Source: JADHLJ01 sp038116915 (GTDB lineage: Bacteria > Pseudomonadota > Alphaproteobacteria > Thalassobaculales > Thalassobaculaceae). Taken from it: a stretch of 64,000 nt of DNA. Below the pieces are notes generated by a model that did no database searches, had not been told where the DNA came from, and saw only the letters and a program-made list of their open reading frames with translations. Position 1 is the first letter of the stretch; each line of letters opens with the position of its first letter. Location of the stretch: positions 107,431 through 171,430 of the forward strand of contig JAYOEU010000001.1 in NCBI GenBank assembly GCA_038116915.1. Reading direction: 5' to 3'. Below are positions 1 through 9,315 of the stretch, one piece after another. Made by a program: the position numbers and the translations under genes.

Positions 1-90
1 GGTGGAGCTTTCCGGAAAAAGGCTGGAGCACTACGGCTTTCGCGGATTGCCGCGCAATCCACTTTCGCCTTCCAGCATCTCGAATGGGGT

Positions 91-112
91 CGCGCTTTCT
101 TGCGAAAGCGCG
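91..112 (-). terminator. Hairpin directly after tRNA-Val
   Basis: A perfect 9-bp inverted repeat (CGCGCTTTC / GAAAGCGCG) with a 4-base loop begins one base after the encoded CCA end of the tRNA on the minus strand. It is well placed to be the tRNA terminator or a 3' processing signal. No run of T follows it, so it is not a textbook intrinsic terminator. Confidence 0.5.
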
Positions 113-113
113 G

Positions 114-188
114 TGGTGGGCGCGGCTGGGATTGAACCAGCGACCCCTCGCGTGTGAGGCGAGTGCTCTCCCGCTGAGCTACGCGCCC
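114..188 (-). tRNA. tRNA-Val (anticodon CAC)
   Basis: On the minus strand the sequence folds as a full cloverleaf. The acceptor GGGCGCG pairs with CGCGCCC. The D arm contains AGCTCAGCGGGAGAGC, and the anticodon stem CTCGC/GCGAG encloses a CTCACAC loop, which gives anticodon CAC. The T arm carries GGTTCAATCCC. The discriminator is A and CCA is encoded, so the gene is 75 bases including CCA. The CAC anticodon reads GUG valine codons. Confidence 0.95.
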
Positions 189-204
189 ATTCCGGTGGAG
201 GCGG

Positions 205-234
205 CAGATAGCGGTACCGGCGCGGGTCTGTCAA
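205..234 (-). promoter_or_regulatory. Sigma70-type promoter of tRNA-Val
   Basis: On the minus strand a perfect -35 box TTGACA (229-234) is followed after 18 bases by TATCTG (205-210). The -10 box lies 16 bases upstream of the mature tRNA 5' end, so transcription would begin about 10 bases before the tRNA. The -10 is only a partial match, but the position fits a stable-RNA promoter. Confidence 0.55.
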
Positions 235-372
235 GCGGGGTGTGCCGCCCGCGCGCGACCAGCGCGCGGATATCGCGGCGATATCATCTTCCGCGCGGGC
301 TTTCCGGCTGTTCAGGGGCGCGGGAGGTGGCTAGTGTCCTTTGGTCTTGAAAGCATTTGTCGGGAGTTTCGG

Positions 373-1392
373 ATGGCCTTCCAGGTTGGGGTGATGTTGC
401 GTGGCCAATACGCCTTCGGCGTCGACATGGCGGCCTGTGCCGAGGAACTGGTCGAGCAGGCCAGGATGGCGGACCGGCTCGGCTACGCCTCGATCACCAA
501 GGGTTCGCACTACTCCACGCCGGACTATCAGGCGCTGCAGCAGCTTCCGGTGCTGGCCCGGCTGTCGGGCGAGGTGAAGAACGCGCGGCTCAACGCCGGC
601 ATTGTGCTGCTGCCTCTGCACAAGCCGCTGGATATCGCCGAGCAGCTCGCGACCATCGACATTCTGTCCAACGGCCGGCTGATCTTCGGCGTCGGGATCG
701 GCTACCGGGAGGTCGAGTTCCGGGCCTTCGGCACCACCATGAAGGACCGGGGCGCGCGCGCGACCGAGGCCTTGATCGCGATCAAGCGGCTCTGGTCCGA
801 GGATGTGGTCTCGATGAAGGGCAGCCATTTCGAGCTTGATGAGGCGGTGTGCTGGCCGAAACCGATTCAGAAGCCCAATCCACCGATCTGGATCGGCGCC
901 AACGCCAACGCAGCGCTGAAGCGTGCGGTGGAACACGGAGACTGCTGGTACATCAACCCGCACACCACCATCGATACGCTGGAGGGGCAGGTCGAGGTCT
1001 ACAAGCGCATGCTGGACGAGGCGGGCAAGCCGTTCCCGACCGAGTTCCCGATGCGCCGCGAGGCATTCGTCGCGCCGACCCGCGAAGAGGCGATCAAGCT
1101 CGCCGGTCCCTTCGTCTCCAAGAAATACGCCGCCTATCACGCAACCGGGCAAAGCAGCCAGCTCCCCGAGGGCGAGAGCCTTGACGGCGGCTTCGAGGAA
1201 CTGGTCGGCGGCCGTTTCCTGATCGGCTCACCCGATGACGTGGCCGAGCAGATGATCGACATCAACAAGCGGCTCGGGGTGAACCACCTGATCCTGTCGA
1301 TGGAATGGGCGGGCATGGAAAAGAACGTCGCCATGGACTGCATGCAATTGATGGCCGAGGAAGTGATCCCCCGGGTGAAGCAGGCGGTCTGA
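373..1392 (+). CDS. LLM-class flavin-dependent oxidoreductase (luciferase-like)
   Basis: A 339-residue bacterial-luciferase-like TIM-barrel protein that would use reduced F420 or FMN. It starts MAFQVGVMLRGQYAFG, the usual first beta strand. It has the typical segment GRLIFGVGIGYREVEFRAFG (about residues 110-130) and ends with a segment resembling that of F420-dependent family members (NHLILSMEWAG). An upstream GTG at 334 is also open, but the ATG at 373 has GGGAG six bases ahead and starts directly at the conserved core, so I chose it. An amidase gene follows 28 bases downstream and may be co-transcribed. The substrate cannot be told from sequence. Confidence 0.85.
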   Translation: MAFQVGVMLRGQYAFGVDMAACAEELVEQARMADRLGYASITKGSHYSTPDYQALQQLPVLARLSGEVKNARLNAGIVLLPLHKPLDIAEQLATIDILSNGRLIFGVGIGYREVEFRAFGTTMKDRGARATEALIAIKRLWSEDVVSMKGSHFELDEAVCWPKPIQKPNPPIWIGANANAALKRAVEHGDCWYINPHTTIDTLEGQVEVYKRMLDEAGKPFPTEFPMRREAFVAPTREEAIKLAGPFVSKKYAAYHATGQSSQLPEGESLDGGFEELVGGRFLIGSPDDVAEQMIDINKRLGVNHLILSMEWAGMEKNVAMDCMQLMAEEVIPRVKQAV

Positions 1393-1420
1393 GCGCGCAA
1401 TCGCAATCGAGGAAGACAGC

Positions 1421-2830
1421 ATGTCCGAACCGCTCTGGAAGCTCGGAGCCGGCGAAACCGCGGCGCGGATCGCCGCCAAGGAGGTCTCGGCAACCGAGGT
1501 GGTCGATGCGCATCTGGCGCGCATGGACCGGGTGAACCCGGCGCTGAACGCGGTCACGCGCGGCCTGCATGACGAGGCACGGGCGGCGGCCAAGACGGCG
1601 GACGCCGCGGTCGCGAGCGGCGCGGCGCTGGGCCCGCTGCACGGCGTGCCGGTCACCATCAAGGACAATGTGGATATCGCCGGCCAGAGCAGCCCGAACG
1701 GCCTGCCGGCGCTGAAGGATCTGGTGGCGGATGCGAACTCGCCGGTCGTCGACAATCTGCTGAAGGCCGGCGCGATCGTCATCGGGCGCACCAACGCGCC
1801 GGAGTTTTCGCTCCGTTGGCACACCGACAATCCGCTGTACGGCGCGACGCTCAATCCCTGGAAGGCGGACTGGACGCCGGGCGGCTCCTCCGGCGGGGCG
1901 TCCGCCTCGCTCGCGGCCGGGGTGGGGTGCCTCGCCCATGGCAACGATCTCGGCGGCTCTGTGCGTTATCCCGCCTATTGCACGGGGCTGGCGACGATCC
2001 GGCCGACCCAGGGACGCATCCCGGCCTTCAATCCGACCGCCAAGGAGGAGCGGCCGCCGCTGATGCTGCTGATGTCGACCCAGGGGCCGATCTGCCGGTC
2101 CGTCGCCGATACGCGTTTGGGTCTGGAGGCGATGGCAGGCAGTGATGCGCGCGATCCCTGGTGGGTGCCCGCGCCCCTGTCCGGGCCGAAACCCGGGGGG
2201 CCGGCGAAGGTGGCGCTGGTCATGAACCCGCCCGGCACGCCGGTTGAGCCCGAGGTGACCGACGCCCTGGAGCGGGCGGAAAGAATGCTCAGCCAAGCCG
2301 GATATCAGGTGGACCGGGTCGATCCGCCGGAGATCGCCCGTTGCGGCGAGGTCTGGGCCGGGCTGATCACGGCGGAAACGCGGGCGATCATGGGCAAGGC
2401 GATGCGCCAGATCGGCTCGGCCGACATCGTGCGCTCGCTCGACCATTTCGAAAGCTTCGCGCCGGCGGTGGATCTCGCCGGCTATATGCGTCTGGTCGGG
2501 GAGCGCACGCGGCTGATCCGGGCCTGGATGCAGTTCCTGGAGCGCTATCCCCTCGTCGTCGGTCCGGTATCGAACATACGGCCATTCAAGCCGAACGAGG
2601 ATGTCGGCTCCCGCGCCGAGGTTGAGCGGATCTTCAGGGCGCAGGTTCTGATGGTGAGCGTGAACCTCCTGGGTCTGCCCTCGGTCGCGGTCTGTACCGG
2701 ATTGCGGGACGGGTTGCCCGGCGGCGTGCAGATCATCGGCTCGCGCTATCGGGAGGATCTGTGTCTCGACGCCGCCCAGGTGATCGAGGACGCGGCGGGG
2801 CGTGTGACGCCGATCGATCCGAGGGTCTAG
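1421..2830 (+). CDS. Amidase-signature family amidase
   Basis: A 469-residue amidase-signature hydrolase that cleaves a carboxamide bond. The Ser-cisSer-Lys triad region is visible: the lysine is in VTIKDN (about residue 82), and the Gly/Ser-rich core PGGSSGGASASLAAG lies near residues 150-165, followed by GNDLGGSVRYPAYCTG. The length is normal for GatA-like amidases, but there is no GatB or GatC neighbour, so it is probably a catabolic amidase and not the Glu-tRNA amidotransferase. It lies directly downstream of the flavin oxidoreductase. Its stop overlaps the end of the convergent dioxygenase gene by four bases. Confidence 0.88.
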   Translation: MSEPLWKLGAGETAARIAAKEVSATEVVDAHLARMDRVNPALNAVTRGLHDEARAAAKTADAAVASGAALGPLHGVPVTIKDNVDIAGQSSPNGLPALKDLVADANSPVVDNLLKAGAIVIGRTNAPEFSLRWHTDNPLYGATLNPWKADWTPGGSSGGASASLAAGVGCLAHGNDLGGSVRYPAYCTGLATIRPTQGRIPAFNPTAKEERPPLMLLMSTQGPICRSVADTRLGLEAMAGSDARDPWWVPAPLSGPKPGGPAKVALVMNPPGTPVEPEVTDALERAERMLSQAGYQVDRVDPPEIARCGEVWAGLITAETRAIMGKAMRQIGSADIVRSLDHFESFAPAVDLAGYMRLVGERTRLIRAWMQFLERYPLVVGPVSNIRPFKPNEDVGSRAEVERIFRAQVLMVSVNLLGLPSVAVCTGLRDGLPGGVQIIGSRYREDLCLDAAQVIEDAAGRVTPIDPRV

Positions 2831-3666
2831 CCGCGCTGGCCGTCGATGATCACCGGAAAATTCTCCCCGTCCATCGGGTCACCGGTGCGCTTGGAGAGGT
2901 CGTGCAGCGGCTTGCTGGTCCCGGGCCGATCGTCATAGACCGCGTCGTCGCCGGTATAGCGCACAGTGTAGCCGCGTCGGCGCAGGTCGTTGCGCTGGTT
3001 GCCGCCGGCCCCGTGCACGGTCATGGCGTGGAAGACGTAAATGTCGCCCGGCTCGAGATCCCAGGTTACGATGTCGAAAGCGGAGCGGTCGGCCTCGACA
3101 TCCACCATCTTCTCATAGGCGGGATTGATGTCGTAGCCGGACTGCGGCCCCTTTGAGCCGGCGCCGAAACTCTCTGGCTGGAACCAGCGGTTCCACTTGT
3201 GCGAACCGCGCACGAATTCCAGCGCGCCGGTCTCCGACGTCACCGGGTCGGGCGAGAACCAGAACGATACCACCTGATAGCCGGTAACCGGCCAGTAGGG
3301 CTGGTCATTGTGCCAGCGGGTGCGGTTGACGGTGCCTGGTTCCTTCACGAACAACTGGTCGTACAGCAGGTTGACCTTGGACGACCGGAAGATCTGCTGG
3401 GCGATCTCCGCCAGACCCGACTCAAGGCAAAGCGAGCGGAATGCCGGGTCGTTCTGCCAGATTTTCAGGTTTCCGTGAAACTGTCCCCGGCCATCCTCGG
3501 GAACATACCCGTGGAAATAGGGGCCGGGCTTGGCGATGTCGCGTTCGATCGCATCCGAAAGCCGGTCCAGCCATTCTCGGTCCACCACGCGGCGCAGCAC
3601 GATCGCGCCGTCCCGGTTATAGGCGTCGCGCTCGGCATTGGAGATTTGATACGAAACCTTGGCCAT
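2827..3666 (-). CDS. Phytanoyl-CoA dioxygenase (PhyH) family protein
   Basis: A 279-residue Fe(II)/2-oxoglutarate-dependent oxygenase. The metal triad is visible as H119-x-D121 in RTRWHNDQPYW and a distal His in VHGAGGNQ (about residue 218), with basic residues in RRRGYTVRYTGDD that could hold 2-oxoglutarate. The start at 3666 (MAKVSYQIS) has GGGAG just upstream; a longer open frame to 3780 adds 38 residues that do not look like the family. It runs convergent to the amidase and divergent from the CinA-like gene. Related enzymes hydroxylate small metabolites; the substrate here is unknown. Confidence 0.87.
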   Translation of the reverse strand: MAKVSYQISNAERDAYNRDGAIVLRRVVDREWLDRLSDAIERDIAKPGPYFHGYVPEDGRGQFHGNLKIWQNDPAFRSLCLESGLAEIAQQIFRSSKVNLLYDQLFVKEPGTVNRTRWHNDQPYWPVTGYQVVSFWFSPDPVTSETGALEFVRGSHKWNRWFQPESFGAGSKGPQSGYDINPAYEKMVDVEADRSAFDIVTWDLEPGDIYVFHAMTVHGAGGNQRNDLRRRGYTVRYTGDDAVYDDRPGTSKPLHDLSKRTGDPMDGENFPVIIDGQRG

Positions 3667-3761
3667 GCCCGGATCTCCCGCTAGTCTTGGCTGTGCAGCA
3701 TAGTGCGATAGTTTTCTCCTGGAAAAGCCATTCGCCGCAACCCGTTTGAAGGAATCAAGAC

Positions 3762-4250
3762 ATGACCAGCCTGACAGCAATGGCAGAGAAGGTGGGTGCG
3801 CTTCTGAAGGAGCGTAAGCAGACCGTCGCGGTCTCGGAATCCTCGACCGGCGGGTTGGTCTCGGCGGCGCTTCTGGCGATCCCCGGCGCCTCGGCGTATT
3901 TCATGGGCGCCGGCGTGATATACACGCACCGGGCGCGTGAGACCTTGCTGGAGATCGACTTCAACGACCACCCGGGCATGCGGTCTTCCAGCGAGCCCTA
4001 CGCGGCGCTGGCGGCGGCGACGATCCGGGGCCGGCTTGGCACCTTCTGGGGGCTGGCGGAGACGGGAGCCGCCGGGCCGACCGGCAACCGCTATGGCGAC
4101 GCGTCGGGCCATACCTGCATCGCCGTCGCCGGGCCGGTCGAGCGGGTCCTGACCCTGGAGACGGGACTGACCGACCGCGAGCGCAACATGTGGCTGTTCG
4201 CGGAGAAGACCCTGGCGACCCTGGAAGAGGCGATCCTGGCGGCGGATTGA
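3762..4250 (+). CDS. pncC: CinA-family protein, nicotinamide-nucleotide amidohydrolase domain
   Basis: A 162-residue stand-alone CinA C-terminal domain. In the family this domain deamidates nicotinamide mononucleotide to nicotinate mononucleotide (pyridine nucleotide salvage). The conserved SESSTGGLVSAAL segment (about residues 26-38) includes the active-site serine region, and ETGAAGPTGNRYGDASGHT is the family's Gly-rich second motif. The second motif is slightly unusual, so a non-canonical substrate is possible. A VOC gene follows 37 bases downstream on the same strand. Confidence 0.8.
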   Translation: MTSLTAMAEKVGALLKERKQTVAVSESSTGGLVSAALLAIPGASAYFMGAGVIYTHRARETLLEIDFNDHPGMRSSSEPYAALAAATIRGRLGTFWGLAETGAAGPTGNRYGDASGHTCIAVAGPVERVLTLETGLTDRERNMWLFAEKTLATLEEAILAAD

Positions 4251-4287
4251 CGCCTGCATTTCCCCTGATTTTGTTCGGAGAGACTGA

Positions 4288-4827
4288 ATGAGCCGGGTAT
4301 TCGGAGATCTGAGGCAGCTTGGCTATGTCGTCAAGGACATCCACGCGGCGATGAAATACTGGCACGAGGTGAACGGCGTCGGGCCCTGGTTCTATATCGA
4401 CAAGGTGCCGCTGGCGTCCTTCAGCTACAAGGGCCGGCCGTCGGCCTTGGAGATGTCGATCGCGCTGACCTTTTCCGGCGGCGCCCAGGTCGAGCTGATC
4501 CAGCAGCGCAACGACACGCCCTCGCTCTACAAGGATTTTCTGGATGCCGGCCAGGAAGGCCTTCAGCACGTCGCCTATTGGCCGGATGACTACGGGGCGG
4601 CGAAGGCGGCGGCGGCGGGTCAGGGGCTCACGGTGGGCCAGGAGGGCGACATCGCCGGGCGGGGCGGTTTCATCTACTACCAGACCTCCGGCCATCACGG
4701 CACCTGCATCGAATTTGCCGAGTTCAACGACTACCGGCGCTATCAGTTCACGGAGATGGAGCGGATCTGCCGGGCCTGGGATGGCGCCGACCCCATCCGC
4801 GAGACGCTTCCCGCGCTGAAGCCGTAG
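4288..4827 (+). CDS. VOC (glyoxalase/bleomycin-resistance fold) family protein
   Basis: A 179-residue vicinal-oxygen-chelate protein with paired beta-alpha-beta-beta-beta modules. Possible metal ligands are Glu in VELIQQR (about residue 75), His in GLQHVAYW and Glu in CIEFAEF. The first ligand position, His in many members, is Gln here (RQLGYVVKDI). Such proteins include lactoylglutathione lyases, epimerases and ring-cleaving dioxygenases; sequence alone does not decide. GGAGAGA precedes the ATG. It is probably co-transcribed with the CinA-like gene. Confidence 0.82.
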   Translation: MSRVFGDLRQLGYVVKDIHAAMKYWHEVNGVGPWFYIDKVPLASFSYKGRPSALEMSIALTFSGGAQVELIQQRNDTPSLYKDFLDAGQEGLQHVAYWPDDYGAAKAAAAGQGLTVGQEGDIAGRGGFIYYQTSGHHGTCIEFAEFNDYRRYQFTEMERICRAWDGADPIRETLPALKP

Positions 4828-4852
4828 CGGGAAGGGGCGCCGCCGCCCTCCC

Positions 4853-5875
4853 TTAAGGCGATGTTGAGTGCAGAATCGATATCTCGGCGATCAGGGCCCG
4901 GCAAATCCGGTCAAACCCGTCGAGATGCGTGCGATAGGTCTGCATCACGTTGTGCCGCATGGCCGCGACCTGGTCCGGCGGTATCGCGCGGATCCGCTCG
5001 ACCACCGTGCCGGCTTCCGCTTCCGGTACATGCAGCGCACAGGCGCCCCAGTCGATAAGCCGGTCGAAGGGCAGCACAAGGCCGTCGGCCAGCACGACCG
5101 GAATGCAGCCGAAGGACATCACCTCGAGCAGGCGGTAGGAAAACGCGCGGTCGCCGCGTGGGACGAATGCGAAGGAACTCGCCGCCAACAGGCCGGCATA
5201 TTCCCGGTCGGTCTTGCCGGCCTCGGCATCGATCGCGCCGGCCTGGGGATGCGCATCCAGCAGGTCGACCACGATATCCGGCTCGTTGCGGCTTCGGGCC
5301 AGGACCTCGCGGACCGGATGCGAATTCGCGCCGCGAAACGAGGCCAGGACGGTCGGTTCGGCATTCCCCCCCGTGCCCGTTACCAGCGGCAGGGCCGGCA
5401 TGCTTATGGAGCGGGGGTTTTCGTCCCGGTGGGGCACCAGCAGGTTGATATCCGCCACCATCTTACTCGCGCAGCCGCTGAGGCGCCGCGCCATCGCCAG
5501 GTCCGGGTGCATGCAGAGAATGCACATGGCCTCCGGGCGCTGTTTCAGACCATCGATATAGCCGGAATACTCCTCCCAGAAGACCGTCCGGTTGAACGTG
5601 CCGCGCGCGAAAGCCGATGCCGGGTCCCCATAGCGCGGCCAGTTGGTCTCGATGGCCGTGTCCTCTTCGGGAAACAGGACATCGGCCGAGGCCGGGTCTT
5701 GCGCCAGAAAGGGGCTCCGGTCGATCGCCGCGTGAAAGCGTTCGTAAAACACCGTTCTCGGCAAGCTCGGCCTTGGGAAAGCGAAGGCCACCCGGACCGG
5801 ATGGACCCGAAGCGGCGCGCCGCCGCCCACGGACCCGGCCGGATGCCGTCCGGCAATGACCTCAATCTCCGGCAA
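4853..5875 (-). CDS. Exostosin-like family glycosyltransferase
   Basis: A 340-residue protein resembling the exostosin (GT47-type) domain of bacteria. The best evidence is the C-terminal nucleotide-sugar region: FVPRGDRAFSYRLLEVMSFG, then a CIPVVLADG turn and an acidic/hydrophobic helix ending near residue 320. The N-terminal half (FYERFHAAI, LFPEEDTAIETNWPRYGDP) fits the family's acceptor-binding half. No signal peptide or membrane helix is evident, so it is probably cytoplasmic. It lies 57 bases downstream of the GMC oxidoreductase on the same strand. A role in cell-surface or exopolysaccharide glycosylation is inferred. Confidence 0.75.
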   Translation of the reverse strand: MPEIEVIAGRHPAGSVGGGAPLRVHPVRVAFAFPRPSLPRTVFYERFHAAIDRSPFLAQDPASADVLFPEEDTAIETNWPRYGDPASAFARGTFNRTVFWEEYSGYIDGLKQRPEAMCILCMHPDLAMARRLSGCASKMVADINLLVPHRDENPRSISMPALPLVTGTGGNAEPTVLASFRGANSHPVREVLARSRNEPDIVVDLLDAHPQAGAIDAEAGKTDREYAGLLAASSFAFVPRGDRAFSYRLLEVMSFGCIPVVLADGLVLPFDRLIDWGACALHVPEAEAGTVVERIRAIPPDQVAAMRHNVMQTYRTHLDGFDRICRALIAEISILHSTSP

Positions 5876-5932
5876 GTCGGCGCGCGGGTCGGCGGTCGGG
5901 ACTGTCGGCGTCCGCGGGATGCAGGTTCCTGG

Positions 5933-7540
5933 TCATGCGGCCGCGTGATCCTGCTTGATCATGTCCGATGCCTTCTCGCCGATCATGATGCAGGCGGCGT
6001 TGGTATTGCCGGACACCATGGTTGGCATGATCGAGCCGTCGGCGACCCTGAGGCCGGTCAGACCATGCACCCTCAGTCTTTCGTCCACCACCGCACCCGG
6101 CCCCTGGCCCATGCGGCAGGTACCGATCGGATGATAGGCGGTCTCGGCGTTATGGCGGATATAGTCCATGATCTGCTCGTCGGTCTCGACCTCGGTACCC
6201 GGCGAATATTCATCCCCGCGCACATCCTTCATCGCCTCGGTGTTCATGATCTCGCGGATCCGGCGGAACCCGAGGGTCATCGCGTCGCGGTCGATCTGGT
6301 CGGACAGGAAGTTGAAGTTGATCGCCGGCTGCTCCTTCGGGTCGGAGGACTGGATATGGATCGAACCCAGGCTTTCCGGGCGGAGCTGGTAGCAGGCGAT
6401 GGTCATGGCCGGGAAATCGTGCAACTGGCGCTTTTTCGGGTTCTTCACCGCATAGGGCACGATATGCATCTGGATATCGGGCGTTTCCATGTCCTGCCGG
6501 GTCTTCAGAAACGCCAGCATCGGGGCCGAGGGCAGTGTCATGAAGCCGCGTTTCTGGAAAATATAGCGCAGCACCTGCCAGGCGGGACCGATGCCCTGCA
6601 TCCGCTTGTTGTAGGATAATTCGGTGCGCTTCATGTGATATTGGATGCGGGCGTTGATATGGTCGCGCAGATGCTCGCCGACGCCCGCAAGCTCATGCTT
6701 AACCTCAATGCCGTGGGCCTTCAGCACTTCCGGACGGCCGATGCCGGACAGTTCGAGCAGCTGGGGCGAGGCGACCCCTCCGGTGCACACGATGACTTCC
6801 TTGGCCGCCATGGCCTCGACCATTTGGCCGTTCTGCTCGTACCGCACGCCGGTGCACCTGGTGCCCTCCAGCAGTACCTTGTGGGTATGGGCGCCGGTTT
6901 CGATCCGCAGATTGGCGCGATGCGCGATCGGGTCGAGATAGCAACGCGCCGTGCTTTGCCGGATGCCGTTGCTGATCGTCGTCTGGGTGCGCACGATGCC
7001 TTCCTGGCTGGCGCCGTTATAGTCCGGGTTGTGGGCGATGCCGAGTTCCCGGGTCGCGGAGCGGATGGCGTCGTAGAACGGCCCTTCATCCGTCGCCTCG
7101 CTGACCCTGAGCGGGCCGCCCTGGGCGCGCAGCTCGTCGGCGCCTTGCTCGTAATGTTCCATGCGCTTGAAGACCGGCAGCACGTCGTCGAAGCTCCAGC
7201 CCCGGTTGCCGAGCTGTCCCCAGGTGTCGTAGTCGAGCGGTTGACCGCGCACGAAGACAAGGCCGTTGATCGAGCTCGATCCGCCGAGCAGCTTGCCGCG
7301 CGGGACCGGGATCCGCCGGTTGCCGGTACCTTCCTCGGGCTGTGAGCTGTAGCGCCAGTTCGCGGTGGGATGATCGATCAGCAGTCCGAAACTGACCGGA
7401 AAGCGGGAATAGAAATGGCTTTTCGCGCCGGCTTCCAGAAGCAGAACCTTGTTGCGTTCGTTCTCGGTCAGCCGGTTGGCCAGTGCCGCGCCGGCGGAAC
7501 CGGCTCCGACGATGATGAAATCATAGGTCTCGCCACTCAC
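5933..7540 (-). CDS. GMC-family FAD oxidoreductase (choline dehydrogenase-like)
   Basis: A 535-residue flavoprotein of the glucose-methanol-choline family that oxidises an alcohol to an aldehyde. The N-terminal FAD-binding motif is DFIIVGAGSAGAALANRL. The GMC signature PRGKLLGGSSSINGLVFVRG is near residue 80, and the C-terminal active-site His region is AETAYHPIGTCRMG followed by SGNTNAACIMIGEKASD. The GTG at 7540 is chosen because GGAGG lies just upstream and the frame then begins right before the FAD motif; an ATG at 7597 would add 19 non-conserved residues. No bet neighbours are present, so choline specificity is not supported. Confidence 0.9.
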   Translation of the reverse strand: MSGETYDFIIVGAGSAGAALANRLTENERNKVLLLEAGAKSHFYSRFPVSFGLLIDHPTANWRYSSQPEEGTGNRRIPVPRGKLLGGSSSINGLVFVRGQPLDYDTWGQLGNRGWSFDDVLPVFKRMEHYEQGADELRAQGGPLRVSEATDEGPFYDAIRSATRELGIAHNPDYNGASQEGIVRTQTTISNGIRQSTARCYLDPIAHRANLRIETGAHTHKVLLEGTRCTGVRYEQNGQMVEAMAAKEVIVCTGGVASPQLLELSGIGRPEVLKAHGIEVKHELAGVGEHLRDHINARIQYHMKRTELSYNKRMQGIGPAWQVLRYIFQKRGFMTLPSAPMLAFLKTRQDMETPDIQMHIVPYAVKNPKKRQLHDFPAMTIACYQLRPESLGSIHIQSSDPKEQPAINFNFLSDQIDRDAMTLGFRRIREIMNTEAMKDVRGDEYSPGTEVETDEQIMDYIRHNAETAYHPIGTCRMGQGPGAVVDERLRVHGLTGLRVADGSIMPTMVSGNTNAACIMIGEKASDMIKQDHAAA

Positions 7541-7830
7541 CGCTTGTCCTCCCCTTGGGTTCCCTGAAGCTTTGCGCCAGTGCTGATGCCCTGACAAGAG
7601 TTTGTCCGGAAAATCCGATCTATTTTTCCACTCTCCACCGGGCTGAATGCCTATCGAGTGGACGCCAAGAGGCGATGTTACAGTTTATCAACCATCGATC
7701 GGTTACAAGTCTTGCAAGGCGTTCTTCGGAGTCCGGTTTGTGGATATGCTGTGGATAAACCAGAATTTCCTTGATATTTACTGGACTTTGATCTTTTCTT
7801 TATCCGCTTTGTGAAGGGGGTGGTGGCATC
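7541..7830. other. Intergenic region between GMC oxidoreductase and sthA
   Basis: These 290 bases separate two divergent genes and should hold both promoters. The stretch is more AT-rich than its surroundings and contains a near-palindrome AACCATCGATCGGTT at 7690-7704. I see no gene or RNA in it, and no promoter that I would place with confidence. Confidence 0.4.
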
Positions 7831-9234
7831 ATGTCCGCAATGCGTCATTACGATATGATCGTTATCGGCAGCGGCCCCGGTGGGCGCCGCGCCGCGATCC
7901 AGGGAGCCAAGTTCGGCAGGAACGTGCTTGTTGTCGAGAAGGGGCGGCGCGTTGGCGGTGTGTCGGTGCATACCGGCACAATCCCGAGCAAGACCCTGCG
8001 CGAGACCGCGCTCAACCTGTCGGGTTGGCGCGAGCGCGAATTTTACGGACGTTCGTACCGGGTGAAGCAAAACATCACCGCCGAGGATCTGCGCAAGCGG
8101 TTGCATCTGACCCTTGATCACGAGGTCGAGGTGCTGGAGCACCAGTTCACCCGCAATCATGTCGACATGGTCAAGGGTTTCGCCCGCTTCACCGATCCAA
8201 ACACGGTAGAGGTTGAACTCGATGACGGCGCGTTCCATCGCTATACCGCCGATAAGTTCATCCTGACGGTCGGCACCAAGCCCTACCGGCCGAGCCATAT
8301 CCCGTTTGACGGCAAAACCATTTTCGACAGCGACGAAATCCTTGAGATTGATCGCATGCCAAGAAGTCTCGCGGTGGTCGGCGGCGGCGTGATCGGTGTC
8401 GAGTACGCGACGATCTTCAGCGCCTTGGACGTGCCGATCACCCTGATCGAGGCGCGCGAGACGATTTTGGATTTCGTGGACCAGGAACTGGTCGCCGAAC
8501 TGCTGCACGACCTGCGGGACCGGGGCGTGGTGCTGCGGCTCGGCTGCACCATCAAGTCGGTGAAGAAAGGGCGCGGCCGCGGCTGCACCATCCTGATGGA
8601 AAACGGACGGACGGTGAATTGCGACATGATCCTTTTCGCCGCCGGACGGGCGGGCGCGACGGACCAGCTCAATCTGGAGGTCACCGGGCTCAAGCCTGAC
8701 TCGCGGGGTCGGCTGGTCGTCAATCCGAAAACCTTTCAGACCGAGGTGCCGCATATCTACGCCGCGGGGGACGTGATCGGGTTTCCCAGTCTTGCCTCGA
8801 CCTCCATGGAGCAAGGCCGGATCGCCGCCTGTCACGCGTTGGATGAGGCCGCCTTCCCGCCGCCGGAATTCTTTCCGTACGGTATCTATGCGGTTCCGGA
8901 GATCTCCACCGTCGGCCTCAGTGAAGAACAGGTGAAGGAACAGGGAATTCCTTACGAAGTCGGCATCGCCCGGTTCCGCGAGACCAGCCGCGGGCACATC
9001 ATGGGCCTCAATTCCGGCATGATGAAAATGATCGTCGATCTGAAGACCCGGCGCCTGCTGGGGGTTCACATCGTCGGAGAAGGGGCGACGGAACTGATCC
9101 ATATCGGCCAGGCGGTGCTGAACCTCGGCGGTCCGTTGGAATACTTCGTTGAGAACACCTTCAATTTCCCGACCCTGGCGGAGGCGTACAAAATCGCCGC
9201 TCTCGACGCCTGGAACAGAATGCCTCCCACATAA
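7831..9234 (+). CDS. sthA: Soluble pyridine nucleotide transhydrogenase (Si-specific)
   Basis: A 467-residue FAD protein of the disulfide-reductase superfamily that exchanges hydride between NADPH and NAD+ in the cytoplasm. It has the FAD motif VIGSGPGGRRAAIQ (about residues 11-24), a central NAD(P) motif AVVGGGVIGVEYA (near 185), and the YAAGDVIGFPSLAS segment. The redox-active CxxxxC pair of lipoamide dehydrogenases is absent; the position reads VSVHTGTIPSKTLRE, as in SthA proteins (CTHWGTIPSKALRH type). An intrinsic terminator follows at 9258, so it is probably monocistronic. Confidence 0.92.
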   Translation: MSAMRHYDMIVIGSGPGGRRAAIQGAKFGRNVLVVEKGRRVGGVSVHTGTIPSKTLRETALNLSGWREREFYGRSYRVKQNITAEDLRKRLHLTLDHEVEVLEHQFTRNHVDMVKGFARFTDPNTVEVELDDGAFHRYTADKFILTVGTKPYRPSHIPFDGKTIFDSDEILEIDRMPRSLAVVGGGVIGVEYATIFSALDVPITLIEARETILDFVDQELVAELLHDLRDRGVVLRLGCTIKSVKKGRGRGCTILMENGRTVNCDMILFAAGRAGATDQLNLEVTGLKPDSRGRLVVNPKTFQTEVPHIYAAGDVIGFPSLASTSMEQGRIAACHALDEAAFPPPEFFPYGIYAVPEISTVGLSEEQVKEQGIPYEVGIARFRETSRGHIMGLNSGMMKMIVDLKTRRLLGVHIVGEGATELIHIGQAVLNLGGPLEYFVENTFNFPTLAEAYKIAALDAWNRMPPT

Positions 9235-9257
9235 GCTTGCGAATCAGCTTATTGTAG

Positions 9258-9293
9258 AAGCCCGTCGCGGTGATGCCGTGACGGGCTTTGTTG
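9258..9293 (+). terminator. Rho-independent terminator after sthA
   Basis: A 9-bp perfect stem AAGCCCGTC / GACGGGCTT (9258-9266 and 9280-9288) encloses a 13-base loop and is followed by TGTTG, a T-rich tail. It begins 23 bases after the sthA stop and ends just before recQ. Confidence 0.75.
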
Positions 9294-9315
9294 TTTGCGG
9301 GCGGGGATTGTCTTC